This document shows positions 53,026 to 61,981 of a DNA stretch of 64,000 nucleotides, piece by piece; the stretch's first letter is position 1; each line of letters opens with the position of its first letter. The stretch comes from SKKC01 sp046542845 (GTDB lineage: Bacteria; Spirochaetota; Spirochaetia; DSM-27196; SKKC01): contig JBKHAN010000011.1 in the NCBI GenBank assembly GCA_046542845.1, positions 1 to 64,000 on the forward strand. Direction: 5' to 3'. A program made the translations under genes and the position numbers. The notes beneath the pieces were generated by a model. It worked only from the letters and a program-made list of their open reading frames with translations. It was not told where the DNA came from and made no database searches.

Positions 53026-54822
53026 ATGGCGTCTTTCAGTTTTGATTTCCGCGAACAGATACAGGAAGCGCTGCAGGAGCTTGTTCTGCAGTCGGAAAGC
53101 TCCTATCTGCGCATCGGCCACAACTTTCCACGTCTGCTCAGGGAAATGGATCTTGGACTCTCTGAGAGCACCGAAATCATGACCGCCCTGCAGAGCGAGA
53201 ACGGCTGCGGCGAAGCAACAGCGAGTGCATGTCTGCAGGAGGCTATCGCAAACGTCCGGGAGCTGATACAGGACGCGTCGACAAATTTCAGCGATATGCG
53301 CGACAAGGACAAGGCAAGCTTTTCCCAGCTTCAGGATGCGCTCGTAAGCCTGAAAGGACTCGACGGCAACATCCACGAGATCAAGGAAGAATCGATCGAG
53401 ATGGAGATAATCTCGATCAACGCCATGACCGCAAGCGTCCATGCCGGCGCAGCCGGGAAGGCGTTCTCCTACATAACCGAAGAACTCAAGCGACTTGCCG
53501 AGCGCACGATTTCGCTCAGCGAAGAGATTACCGACCGGGGCCGGCATCTGCGATCGGTATTCGAGACCTACCGCAGCGATATGGAGCAGTCCGCACAGAC
53601 TCAGGAAGAGGTGTTCAGCTCTGCCGGTGCCCGGCTTGAGGAGAGTTTCACGTCACTCCAGTCGGGTATCAGCGGCGTCGTTGAGCGTCTGAACGAAATC
53701 AGCGCTGGTTCCTCGGAGGTTCGAAAGCCGCTGCAGCGCATTATGGAGGAAGTTCAGCTCCACGACATTATCAAACAGTCTATAGATCATGTTCTGATCT
53801 CCATGCGTGAGCTTACCGATATTACCACCCTCACAAGCGACGAAGCCGCGCTCGACGAGCTGAGCTTCTTCATGCAGCTGCCGGCGCTCTGCAACGATAT
53901 TCTGACGGATGTTCGCGGCAAGCTTCTCGATAGTGTCGGTGTATTTCGGGAGCAGTCGAGACGGGCGACACACATCGTGGAGTCCGTGGAACGGGAGCGA
54001 CGGGATTTCGTCAACCGGTTTATAGACCTTGACTCGCGGGACGAGGGTTCGGTGCAGACGCTGTACGATCAGGCATTGCACCGTCTTCAGCGGCTTCTGG
54101 ACGACATGAACGCGAGTCTGAACGAGAAAAAACAGGTCGTGGAGCGCTCGAAGGTTCTTATGAAGGATGTGGAGCGCCTCTCAGATGGCTTTCGGACCTT
54201 CCGGGTCCTGCTGAATCGCTTTCGGAGCGTCGACATACACAGCAGGATCGAGGTCGCCAAGCAGACGGTACTCCAGGACATGGGCGGCACCGTGGATGAA
54301 ATGACCGCACTCATTGCTCGCATAGAGACGGACGTACAGAACGGTGTCGATACCACATCAACCTTTATGAAGGTAGCCAGTGAGGTCCTCGAAAGGTTCA
54401 GGGACGTACTGAACGACGAAGCCCGCTCCATACACGTCTTTGCATCGAGAATCCAGAGCTGCTACGATCAGTTTCAGGAAGCGCAACGGCTCCTTATGCG
54501 GAGCGTCAGCGACTACGAAGTATTCACGAATGACTTTCTGATGCTCTTCGATGAATCAAAGCGCGACTACACGAAACTCGAAGCGCTCGCCGAAGAAATT
54601 GAGCGTGTACGCAGTTCGCTCCTCGGTATCCGCGACCAGGCGGCCGCTGAACGCAAACGGATTCTGCGCCGTAACGGGCTCACGGAGTGGAATATAGAGA
54701 GCGAGCGACTTCAGTCGATCATTGAGCGCTTTACGATTTTTACACACAAGGTATCGGCAGGAAAACTCGTGGGCATAGACATCGAAGAAGGTGTCGGCGC
54801 CGGCGATATTACATTTTTTTAG
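53026..54822 (+). CDS. soluble receptor-like coiled-coil protein, divergent MCP signalling domain
   Basis: 598 residues, almost entirely helical, with no membrane segment or signal peptide. The stretch EIISINAMTASVHAGAAGKA, then FSYITEELKRLAERT, lines up with the chemoreceptor hairpin tip (consensus [20 protein letters not shown] and AVVADEVRKLAER) but with many substitutions. The flanking helices contain Glu/Gln-rich heptads where methylation sites would be. The remainder (about 270-598) is further coiled coil. It is 15 bases upstream of cheD, whose product deamidates receptors, so it may be a cytoplasmic receptor or a scaffold of the spirochaete array. It could equally be a structural protein that borrowed the fold. 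Confidence 0.65.
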   Translation: MASFSFDFREQIQEALQELVLQSESSYLRIGHNFPRLLREMDLGLSESTEIMTALQSENGCGEATASACLQEAIANVRELIQDASTNFSDMRDKDKASFSQLQDALVSLKGLDGNIHEIKEESIEMEIISINAMTASVHAGAAGKAFSYITEELKRLAERTISLSEEITDRGRHLRSVFETYRSDMEQSAQTQEEVFSSAGARLEESFTSLQSGISGVVERLNEISAGSSEVRKPLQRIMEEVQLHDIIKQSIDHVLISMRELTDITTLTSDEAALDELSFFMQLPALCNDILTDVRGKLLDSVGVFREQSRRATHIVESVERERRDFVNRFIDLDSRDEGSVQTLYDQALHRLQRLLDDMNASLNEKKQVVERSKVLMKDVERLSDGFRTFRVLLNRFRSVDIHSRIEVAKQTVLQDMGGTVDEMTALIARIETDVQNGVDTTSTFMKVASEVLERFRDVLNDEARSIHVFASRIQSCYDQFQEAQRLLMRSVSDYEVFTNDFLMLFDESKRDYTKLEALAEEIERVRSSLLGIRDQAAAERKRILRRNGLTEWNIESERLQSIIERFTIFTHKVSAGKLVGIDIEEGVGAGDITFF

Positions 54823-54837
54823 GACAGGTTATAGATC

Positions 54838-55428
54838 GTGTTTACACATCTGCACTCGAAATTCGGAAAACGTATGATCACCATACACCCGGGTGAATAT
54901 TTTGTGTCGGGAGATGACGAGATCATAGCCACGGTACTCGGCAGCTGCATCGCGGTCGCGATGTACGACCGCATCTCGGGGTACGGTGGCCTGAACCACT
55001 TCATGCTTCCCGGTAACCTCGACCGTCCGGACAACTACCTCAGCGGAAGTGGAAAATACGGCATGTTCGCCATGGAGCTGCTGATCAACGGGCTCCTGAA
55101 GGCAGGCTGTGACCGAAAGCGTCTCCGAGCCAAGGTGTTCGGCGGAGGATCGGTGCTGCGTTCAAAACCCGCTGCCTCCGGCCTGACAATTCCACAGAGC
55201 AACATTGACTTCGCGCTCGGCTTTCTAAAGGCGGAAGGCATACAGATCGAGTCTCAGGATGTGGGGGGCGTAGAAGCCCGCAAGGTACTGTTTTTCCCGA
55301 GAACGTCGAAGGTACTCCTGAAACGCCTGGCGGGCTCTGTAAAGACGGAAGTCGAACACGAAGAAGAAGCGTATCTGTCCAAACTGCAGACGATCCGGCC
55401 GAGGCGGGAAGACGTTACCCTGTTCTAG
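54838..55428 (+). CDS. cheD: chemoreceptor glutamine deamidase CheD
   Basis: Deamidates glutamines of chemoreceptors and, in many bacteria, binds CheC phosphatases. The catalytic cysteine is in TVLGSCIAVAMYD (C37) and the histidine in GLNHFMLPG (H54). FGGGSV and the IDFALGFLKAEGI segment are normal for the family. 196 residues, with a tail of about 40 residues (KTEVEHEEEAYLSKLQTIR) beyond the core. GTG start at 54838, only 15 bases after the receptor-like gene, so the two are co-expressed. Its stop overlaps that of the FecR-domain gene by three bases. Confidence 0.93.
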   Translation: MFTHLHSKFGKRMITIHPGEYFVSGDDEIIATVLGSCIAVAMYDRISGYGGLNHFMLPGNLDRPDNYLSGSGKYGMFAMELLINGLLKAGCDRKRLRAKVFGGGSVLRSKPAASGLTIPQSNIDFALGFLKAEGIQIESQDVGGVEARKVLFFPRTSKVLLKRLAGSVKTEVEHEEEAYLSKLQTIRPRREDVTLF

Positions 55429-56465
55429 GGACTGTCCGAGGGTACCGTCGCGAACAACCGGGCTATCCTTGCCTGGTAGGCGAGTTCGGAGAATCGTTCC
55501 ACAAACACGGAGATCGACTCGAGAGCCACTCGCCGATGCTCCGAAGCCTCCGATTCAATGCGAGGTGCATCTGTCTCCGGTTCGTCGACAAGGCGTCGAA
55601 CCAGGGCATTTCGAACCGTCTCTGCGCCGAGCACCGCGCGCAACAGCGGAAACACCCGGTAACCCGCCTCAAGCGCCTGCATAACGGCGTCGGAACCGGA
55701 AGAGCCGAGCTCATCGCGCAGGTCATCAGTGGGTAATCCTGCACGGTCACGTTCGAAGGCTTCATCAAAGAGATCGCGATACACCCGCGCGGTGGCATAG
55801 CGTTCGTTAAAGCGGTCGATTCCATCCTCGAGCTCGCGCAACATATCCCCCCGCGCGGATGTCCTGTCGCCGGAGCCGTCGGGAACACCAGGAGCGGCGG
55901 TCGGGATTGCGGTAAAGAGGTCCTGTGCCGGATCGTAGTGAAGCGCTCGGCGTACATTCGCAAACGCCTCGTCGCGGCCTCCGTTGTCTTCTTCAGGGGT
56001 ACCGCGGCGAACGGCGGCGGTCCCTTCCCGTACCACGAGCAGTACACCTCCACCGTGGCTGACCCGCACCTCGGCATGAACCCCGCTCAATTCCAGACTG
56101 ATGTCACCCGTCCCGGGCTCAAGCACTACCGGCTGAGTCGTATCCGCCGCGCGCACATCGAGCGTACCGTACAGCAGGCGAAGACGGGTGCCATCGGGCG
56201 TCAGCTGAGTCGGCAGCAGCAGCGAATCCGGCGACAGCGTCATTTCCAGGTCTCCGGCACGCATTTCAAGCCCCTCGTCCGACTCCGACGCGACGATATC
56301 AAAGGAGCGAAGCAGTCCGTCCTCATCAAGGTCCTGCAACCAGGGTCGCGCCTCGCGTACGAGTGTAAACTCGCTGTCCGACGGCGTGACCTCCATTGCC
56401 GACAGCACGGCCGGCATAAGGAACAGAGCAAAACTGCAGGCAGGGACGCGAAGGAAAAAGTTCAC
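55425..56465 (-). CDS. secreted or periplasmic FecR-domain protein
   Basis: 346 residues with a signal peptide (VNFFLRVPACSFALFLMPAVLSA). The middle has a FecR-like beta domain: VLEPGTGDISLELSGVHAEV and VSHGGGVLLVVREGTAAVRRG. A helical second half ends the protein. FecR domains usually sense or bind cell-envelope ligands; here no FecA, sigma factor or kinase is adjacent. The GTG at 56465 lacks a strong ribosome site. The role is unknown. Confidence 0.7.
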   Translation of the reverse strand: MNFFLRVPACSFALFLMPAVLSAMEVTPSDSEFTLVREARPWLQDLDEDGLLRSFDIVASESDEGLEMRAGDLEMTLSPDSLLLPTQLTPDGTRLRLLYGTLDVRAADTTQPVVLEPGTGDISLELSGVHAEVRVSHGGGVLLVVREGTAAVRRGTPEEDNGGRDEAFANVRRALHYDPAQDLFTAIPTAAPGVPDGSGDRTSARGDMLRELEDGIDRFNERYATARVYRDLFDEAFERDRAGLPTDDLRDELGSSGSDAVMQALEAGYRVFPLLRAVLGAETVRNALVRRLVDEPETDAPRIESEASEHRRVALESISVFVERFSELAYQARIARLFATVPSDSP

Positions 56466-56516
56466 ATATCTACAATCGGACCGAAAGCCCACCGGCTTGA
56501 GCGGCAGACAGATTCG

Positions 56517-56546
56517 GTTGACGCGGTGACCGTGCCCCAGTAGCAT
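56517..56546 (+). promoter_or_regulatory. hom promoter, probably leaderless
   Basis: TTGACG and TAGCAT are 17 bases apart, the same hexamers and spacing as at the small RNA. The ATG of hom at 56556 follows nine bases after the -10, which leaves an untranslated leader of about three bases. Confidence 0.6.
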
Positions 56547-56555
56547 CCTTAGACT

Positions 56556-57872
56556 ATGAAAAACCTCGAGGTAGGCGTACTCGTGGTAGGTTGCGGTACG
56601 GTCGGAAGCGGGACCGTGAGCGCCCTGCTGAACCAGCGCGAGACCATACAGGCCCGCACCGGCGTATCGCTCCGATTGACCGGAATCGTCAGTCGGACAT
56701 TCTCCTCTGCGCGTAAACACGGCTTTCCCGAAACCCTGTTCCGGGAGGATCTCGAGACCGCGCTGAACGATCCGATGACCCGCATCGTCGTCGAGACCGT
56801 CGGCGGAATAGAACCTGCCGAAGCCATTATCCGGGCGGCGGTTGCCGCAGGCAAACACGTCGTTACGGCGAACAAGGCGCTGATCGCCGAACGTGGAAGC
56901 GAACTCTTTCAAGCCGCCCGCGACGCCGGAGTAACCATCGCCTTCGAGGCGTCGTGCGCCGGGGGTATACCCATCGTCAGGAGCATCTACGACGGACTGT
57001 CGGCCAACAGAATCGACGCGCTGTTTGGAATCGTCAACGGGACGAGCAACTTTATCTTAAGCCGCATGGTAGAGGACGGCGACAGCTACGAAGAGGTGCT
57101 CGCCGATGCGCAGCGGGAGGGATACGCGGAAGCAGACCCGACCCTGGACGTTGACGGGACGGACAGTGCACACAAACTCGCTATTCTTTCCCGCCTCGCC
57201 TTTGGCGTAGGGGTACGGCCCGGCGACATACCGACCATCGGCATTGACAGTCTCAACAGCGAGGATATTGCGCACGCCGCACGCCTCGGGTACGTGGTCA
57301 AGCTGCTCGCGGTCGCAAAACGCCACGGCGACGGTGTCAGCCTCTTCGTGCGCCCGGCTTTCATTTCACGGGAACACCCGCTGGCCTGGGTTTCGGGTCC
57401 ATTCAACGCGGTGAGTGTCTATGGGAACGTCTCGGGGCATACCATGTACTACGGACGCGGGGCGGGAGGTGCACCCACCGGGGCAAGCGTCGTGGCCGAT
57501 ATTATCGCGATTGCGCGCGGCAGTTACGCGACGGTCTTCGAGCATTCCTGCGCCTGGGACCAGCGCGATACGACCCGGCATGTACCGGCTGAGGAACTCG
57601 AGCACCGCTTTTACCTGCGTATGCTTGTCGACGACGCGCCTGGCACGCTTGCACGGATTACCCGCATCCTGTCCGAGCACTCCATTTCGATCGCGAGTGT
57701 CATGCAGGCGGAATCGGGCGAAAGTGTACCGCCGGAACCGGTGCCCGTGGTCATAACGCTGCACCGCACCGCTGAACGACAGTTGACCCAACCACTATCG
57801 GAAATTGCCGCTCTCGATGCGGTGAAGCAGCGGCCGACGCTTATCACCATTGTTGATGAACACCCTGAGTAA
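56556..57872 (+). CDS. hom: homoserine dehydrogenase with C-terminal ACT domain
   Basis: Reduces aspartate semialdehyde to homoserine, the entry to threonine and methionine. 438 residues: nucleotide motif VLVVGCGTVGSG, catalytic ETVGGIEPAE and NKALIAE, GIVNGTSNFILS, and a regulatory ACT domain (LVDDAPGTLARITRILSEHS). It is the monofunctional form. It starts nine bases after a TAGCAT with no ribosome site. The threonine theme shared with the T-box-controlled thrS operon is noted only as a coincidence. Confidence 0.95.
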   Translation: MKNLEVGVLVVGCGTVGSGTVSALLNQRETIQARTGVSLRLTGIVSRTFSSARKHGFPETLFREDLETALNDPMTRIVVETVGGIEPAEAIIRAAVAAGKHVVTANKALIAERGSELFQAARDAGVTIAFEASCAGGIPIVRSIYDGLSANRIDALFGIVNGTSNFILSRMVEDGDSYEEVLADAQREGYAEADPTLDVDGTDSAHKLAILSRLAFGVGVRPGDIPTIGIDSLNSEDIAHAARLGYVVKLLAVAKRHGDGVSLFVRPAFISREHPLAWVSGPFNAVSVYGNVSGHTMYYGRGAGGAPTGASVVADIIAIARGSYATVFEHSCAWDQRDTTRHVPAEELEHRFYLRMLVDDAPGTLARITRILSEHSISIASVMQAESGESVPPEPVPVVITLHRTAERQLTQPLSEIAALDAVKQRPTLITIVDEHPE

Positions 57873-57914
57873 GGTGCACAGCCACGTCCCTGTTCTGATA
57901 CAGTGGGTATGAGG

Positions 57915-57920
57915 TATACT
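57915..57920 (+). promoter_or_regulatory. Extended -10 element of a short lipoprotein gene
   Basis: TATACT lies eight bases before the ATG at 57929. No good -35 hexamer is at the right distance, so only the -10 is supported. Confidence 0.35.
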
Positions 57921-57928
57921 TTTCAATC

Positions 57929-58396
57929 ATGAACACACGGAAGGTACGACGAACCGCCCTTATGTGGGCGACAGCATTTTTCATCTTCGGATGCGCAACC
58001 GTTCCGACGGACATTCCGGACGATCTGAGCGCTCCCGAACTGTTCCAGAGGGCGCAGGACTCCGTGGACGAAAACAATTTCCGGGCCGCCGAAGTGTATT
58101 ACCGTGAAGCGCTTGACCGCTTCGGTGACGACCCGGAAGTTGCCACCGTCGCCGAATACGAACTCGGATTTCTGCGGTACAGGCAGGGAAACCTCGAAGA
58201 GGCCCGCCCCTTCTTCGAGGCAGTTGTGGCGCGTTACGAACTGCCGGGAGCGACACAGCTACCGCCGTGGCCACCCGTGCTGTCACAGCAGTTTCTCGAC
58301 CGCATAGAGGCGGGAGAGGGACCGGGAGCAAGCCCTCCGCCGGAAGGAGCTGAACCTCCGGCACCACAGCCCGGAAACGCGCCCGAGCTTCCGTAA
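57929..58396 (+). CDS. lipoprotein with TPR-like repeats
   Basis: 155-residue lipoprotein with the lipobox IFGC (C22). Helical repeats APELFQRAQDSVDENNFRAA, EVYYREALDRF, and EYELGFLRYRQGNLEEARP fit tetratricopeptide repeats of the YbgF/BamD type. A proline-rich tail ends the protein. It is probably an outer-membrane-associated scaffold; the partner is unknown. Confidence 0.75.
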   Translation: MNTRKVRRTALMWATAFFIFGCATVPTDIPDDLSAPELFQRAQDSVDENNFRAAEVYYREALDRFGDDPEVATVAEYELGFLRYRQGNLEEARPFFEAVVARYELPGATQLPPWPPVLSQQFLDRIEAGEGPGASPPPEGAEPPAPQPGNAPELP

Positions 58397-58412
58397 TTCG
58401 AGAAGCTCTAGG

Positions 58413-59639
58413 TCAGGGCTGCCGGTCCGGTGGCAGCAGCACGGTGTGTATCCTGACCCCGCGCTCGCGTGCATCCGAAATAACGCTTTCGAGGTTGACC
58501 TGACCGCGCGGAACCGGGTGTGGCGGAGCGTCGCCGAGCAGCACAATGTGGCGCTCGTCGGTTTGCCAGTCGTACCCGTGAATAGCCGCGTGCAGCGCCT
58601 CGTGAACCGCCTCGGGAACGTCGCCACCCCCACCGACTGCCACATGCTCGAAAGCCTCGCGAATAGCGTCTGCGTCGCGTTCCATTGGCATGACACGGTT
58701 GAGGTACACCGAGAAATAGTCCTTGAACAGCGTAACGCCTACGGCAAGATCGGGAATACGCTCGTACAGCGCATCGACTGCCGCGGGTAGCTCGGTTCGT
58801 ACCGTGTCCACCCAGACGCCCATGCTCCCGGTCGCGTCGACTACAAGGACAACCTCGGCCGCAGGACCTGCGTCCTCTACGGGATCGAGCACTGCGGCAA
58901 CCAGATCATTCGCATCGAAGATGTAACGCTCGTCACCGTCGGTCGCCTCCGCGAGTCGGCGGAACTCGGTAACCGCCCCGTCGTCGAGGCTCTCGTCGGC
59001 CGGTGGCGACTCGACCACTCGCTCCCGCACTTCCGGTTCGGGTTCGGGTTCGGGTTCCGGCTCCGGTTCGGGCTCCGGTTCGGGCTCCGGTTCGGGTTCG
59101 GGTTCCGGTTGGGGGGGGCGCTGGACAAAGGCGACCCGCATTCGAAAGGGGTTGTCGGCAAACCCGCCGCTGTAGTCACCATAGGGCAGCTGGAAGGTGC
59201 GAACACCAAGCCAGGTGCCATCGCCCACCGAGATGCTGCCCTCGCGCGACCAGGGATAGCCGTACACAACCGTTTCGGGTATGAACAGCTCGAACGCGGT
59301 TCCGAGACGGTCGTGGGGACGAACCGTGGACGAGATAATGGACCGGGCGGTGTCCGACTCGTCGAGCACTTCCCCGTTGAGCAGCCGCTGTTCATCCTCA
59401 AGCAGCGGGTGTTCCACAGGGCTCCTGAGTGCGAACGACGCTTCCTGACGTTCAGGGTCTTCGGTTGATTCGGTCAAAAGGACCGATCCGACGCCGGGAA
59501 GCGCGCGTACCGAGAGTATATAGCCACCATCGGTCGCCCGGATTGCGAGATCATTCCCGCTGAGCTCAAGCCCGGCTACCGGGAGGGCGATTACTGACAC
59601 CAGCGCTACAAGCGCCGCAAGACGGTCTCTGGTACGCAT
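58413..59639 (-). CDS. secreted VWA-domain protein with a proline-glutamate repeat
   Basis: 408 residues. A signal peptide opens the protein (VALVSVIALPVAG), an N-terminal beta domain runs to about 175, then 13 Pro-Glu units (178-203), then a von Willebrand A domain with MIDAS motif VVDATGSMG (D268). The motif reads DxTxS instead of DxSxS, a known variant. The VWA domain suggests metal-dependent protein binding outside the cytoplasm. The Pro-Glu linker is coded by a hexamer tract and is next to an eight-G run, both prone to length change. Confidence 0.8.
   Translation of the reverse strand: MRTRDRLAALVALVSVIALPVAGLELSGNDLAIRATDGGYILSVRALPGVGSVLLTESTEDPERQEASFALRSPVEHPLLEDEQRLLNGEVLDESDTARSIISSTVRPHDRLGTAFELFIPETVVYGYPWSREGSISVGDGTWLGVRTFQLPYGDYSGGFADNPFRMRVAFVQRPPQPEPEPEPEPEPEPEPEPEPEPEPEPEVRERVVESPPADESLDDGAVTEFRRLAEATDGDERYIFDANDLVAAVLDPVEDAGPAAEVVLVVDATGSMGVWVDTVRTELPAAVDALYERIPDLAVGVTLFKDYFSVYLNRVMPMERDADAIREAFEHVAVGGGGDVPEAVHEALHAAIHGYDWQTDERHIVLLGDAPPHPVPRGQVNLESVISDARERGVRIHTVLLPPDRQP
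59031..59118 (-). repeat. Hexanucleotide tract and G8 homopolymer in the VWA gene
   Basis: The plus strand has 13 consecutive six-base units of the type TTCGGG, TTCCGG or CTCCGG (59031-59108), followed by TTG and eight G (59111-59118). The units code for Pro-Glu repeats on the minus strand and do not shift frame when gained or lost; a change in the G8 would. Confidence 0.9.
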
Positions 59640-59686
59640 GTATAGATTTTCGGCGTGTTTATGGTCACTTGTTACGATGGAAGACT

Positions 59687-60163
59687 TTACTCTACCGTCG
59701 CCGGGAGCCAGGAACCCCGGTCCCCGGGCAGGGCATTCCGGAAGAAATCAAAATCGTCAAGAAACGTAAGCACGAAATCGCAGATATCGAGCGGCGAACC
59801 CGAGTCCCAGGCAAATATCAGCGTCTCACCCTCGTGTTCGAGCACCCTGACCTCACGCATGGGCTCGTCGATGCGCTGAAGCTCGCGAGTGCCGCAGGCA
59901 TCGATTTCAGGATTCCCGGGCAAGGGGAGCTCGGATGCCGTGTAGTAGACATCGAGGGCGGTACCCTCGACTTCGTACCGCGCGCTGTGATAGGGCACTA
60001 CAGTACGGGGAAAGATCTCGATACCGACAACACGCCGTGGAGCCTCCACGAGCACCCCGGTCGCGGCACCAAGAGGCAGCGCCGCCACCACAGCAAGCAG
60101 CAGCGCTGCCGCCGGCTTACTCCACGGTGACGCTTTTTGCGAGATTCCTTGGCTGGTCAACAT
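59687..60163 (-). CDS. hypothetical exported protein
   Basis: 158 residues with a hydrophobic N-terminal segment (AAALLLAVVAALPLGAATG) that looks like a signal peptide, then a small beta-rich domain. No family is recognised. Its ATG at 60163 lies inside glmS, giving a 47-base overlap; this supports translational coupling but leaves the start uncertain. It is followed by the VWA-domain gene. Confidence 0.55.
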   Translation of the reverse strand: MLTSQGISQKASPWSKPAAALLLAVVAALPLGAATGVLVEAPRRVVGIEIFPRTVVPYHSARYEVEGTALDVYYTASELPLPGNPEIDACGTRELQRIDEPMREVRVLEHEGETLIFAWDSGSPLDICDFVLTFLDDFDFFRNALPGDRGSWLPATVE

Positions 60164-61943
60164 CTCTGCCGAGTTCCAGGGCGGTGTAATAGGCGAACAG
60201 CTGAAGCGGAACGACGGTCAGATACGGGTAGAGCAGCTCGTTCGTCCTCGGGACAAACATGACGTCGTCGGCAATATCGGCGAGTTCGTTGTCGCCGTCC
60301 ACCCCAAGCGCTATGACCTTCCCGTTTCTCGCTTTCACTTCTTTCATGTTCGAGATGACCTTATCGCGCAGACCGTCGTCCGGCACGATAAACAGACTCG
60401 GTGTCTCCTCGTTAATGAGCGCAATTGGCCCATGCTTGATTTCAGCTGCGCTGTAGCCCTCCGCGTGGATGTAGCTGATTTCCTTCAGCTTGAGCGCTCC
60501 CTCAAGCGCCACCGGATAGTTGATTCCCCGCCCGAGGAAAAGAAAATTCTTTGCGTGAGCGTACTTTTTCGCGAGTTCCTGAACGTGCTCGGTTCGCGTC
60601 AGCACCTCCTGCACCAGGTCGGGAATGCGCTCGAGGTCGTTCATGAAGCGGAGGCCCGCTTCGTAGCTCATGTGGCGCATGCGGGCGAGGAGCAGCGTGA
60701 ACAGGTACAGCGCGCTGAGCTGACTCGTGAAGGCTTTCGTGGAAGCCACCGCGATCTCCGGGCCCGAGTGTATGTACACGCCCCCGTCGCTTTCGCGGGG
60801 AATCGTGGAACCCACCACGTTACAGATTCCGAGCACTCGGGCGCCTTTGCGCTGAAGTTCGCGCATCGCGTACAGCGTATCCGCGGTCTCGCCGCTCTGA
60901 CTCACGGCGAAATAGACGTTGTTGCGTTCGACTATGGGGTTGCGGTAGCGGAGTTCGCTCGCGAGCTCGCTGCCCGCCGGCACGCGAGCGAGGCCCTCAA
61001 GCGCGTACGCTGCGACAAGACCGGCGTGATAGCTTGTTCCGGCCGCTATGATTTTGACGCGTTCGATATCGAGAAGCTCACGACTCGTCATGTTCAGACC
61101 ACCGAGATGCGCGGTTGCATTCTCCGGTTCGAGACGACCCTGAATAGCCCGAAGGATGCTCTCGGGCTGTTCAAAGATCTCCTTCTGCATGTAATGGTCG
61201 TAGCCGTTCTTCTCGATTTCCTCGATCTGCCAGCCGATAACCTGTAGCTCCCGGTCTATGGGCTTGTCCCTGAGGTCTGTGGTCCGGTAGCCTTCGGCGG
61301 TAACTCGAACAACTTCCCCGTCTTCGATGTAGAGCACCTGCTTGGTGTGCTCAACGAGCGCGGTCACATCGCTTGCGAGAAGCATTTCCCCGTCACCCAC
61401 CCCGACGACCAGCGGAGAACCGTTTCGGGCCCCCACGATCACTCCCGGCTCGCGCACGTGCATGGCAAGAATGCCGTAGGTACCCTTCAGAAGTGCCACC
61501 GCCTGCTTGACGGAGCCCTCAAGATCTCCGTCGTACAGGTCCGCGAGGAGGTGTGCAATGACCTCGCTGTCTGTCTCGGAGGTAAACACGAAGCCTTTCT
61601 GCTCGAGTCGTTGCTTGAGCGAACTGTAGTTTTCGATGATGCCGTTGTGGACTATGCACACCTCTCCTCTGACGTCGGTATGCGGGTGGGCATTGTAGTC
61701 CGATACGCTGCCGTGGGTCGCCCACCGGGTGTGCCCGATACCCGTACTGCCGGGGAGATCGACCGGAACGGTCTTTCTGAGGTCAAGGATTTTCCCCTTC
61801 TTCTTTATGACCTTATGGCGGCCGTCAACGCCGAGCACCCCGATGCCCGCCGAGTCATATCCCCGGTATTCGAGACGCTTGAGCCCCTCGATAAGAATGG
61901 GCGCCGCCACTTTTGGCCCGCAATAACCGATTATTCCACACAT
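60117..61943 (-). CDS. glmS: glutamine--fructose-6-phosphate aminotransferase
   Basis: Makes glucosamine 6-phosphate for the cell wall. Cys2 of MCGIIGYCG is the glutaminase nucleophile; the isomerase half has two SIS domains (IIAAGTSYHAGLVAAYALE and HAKNFLFLGRGINYPVALEG) and ends in the conserved SVTVE. 608 residues, normal. GGAGTGTG precedes the ATG. There is no glmS ribozyme in the 38-base gap before it. Confidence 0.97.
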   Translation of the reverse strand: MCGIIGYCGPKVAAPILIEGLKRLEYRGYDSAGIGVLGVDGRHKVIKKKGKILDLRKTVPVDLPGSTGIGHTRWATHGSVSDYNAHPHTDVRGEVCIVHNGIIENYSSLKQRLEQKGFVFTSETDSEVIAHLLADLYDGDLEGSVKQAVALLKGTYGILAMHVREPGVIVGARNGSPLVVGVGDGEMLLASDVTALVEHTKQVLYIEDGEVVRVTAEGYRTTDLRDKPIDRELQVIGWQIEEIEKNGYDHYMQKEIFEQPESILRAIQGRLEPENATAHLGGLNMTSRELLDIERVKIIAAGTSYHAGLVAAYALEGLARVPAGSELASELRYRNPIVERNNVYFAVSQSGETADTLYAMRELQRKGARVLGICNVVGSTIPRESDGGVYIHSGPEIAVASTKAFTSQLSALYLFTLLLARMRHMSYEAGLRFMNDLERIPDLVQEVLTRTEHVQELAKKYAHAKNFLFLGRGINYPVALEGALKLKEISYIHAEGYSAAEIKHGPIALINEETPSLFIVPDDGLRDKVISNMKEVKARNGKVIALGVDGDNELADIADDVMFVPRTNELLYPYLTVVPLQLFAYYTALELGRDVDQPRNLAKSVTVE

Positions 61944-61981
61944 GACACACTCCGATTTCTATTCGCTTCGTTTCCGTTTAA

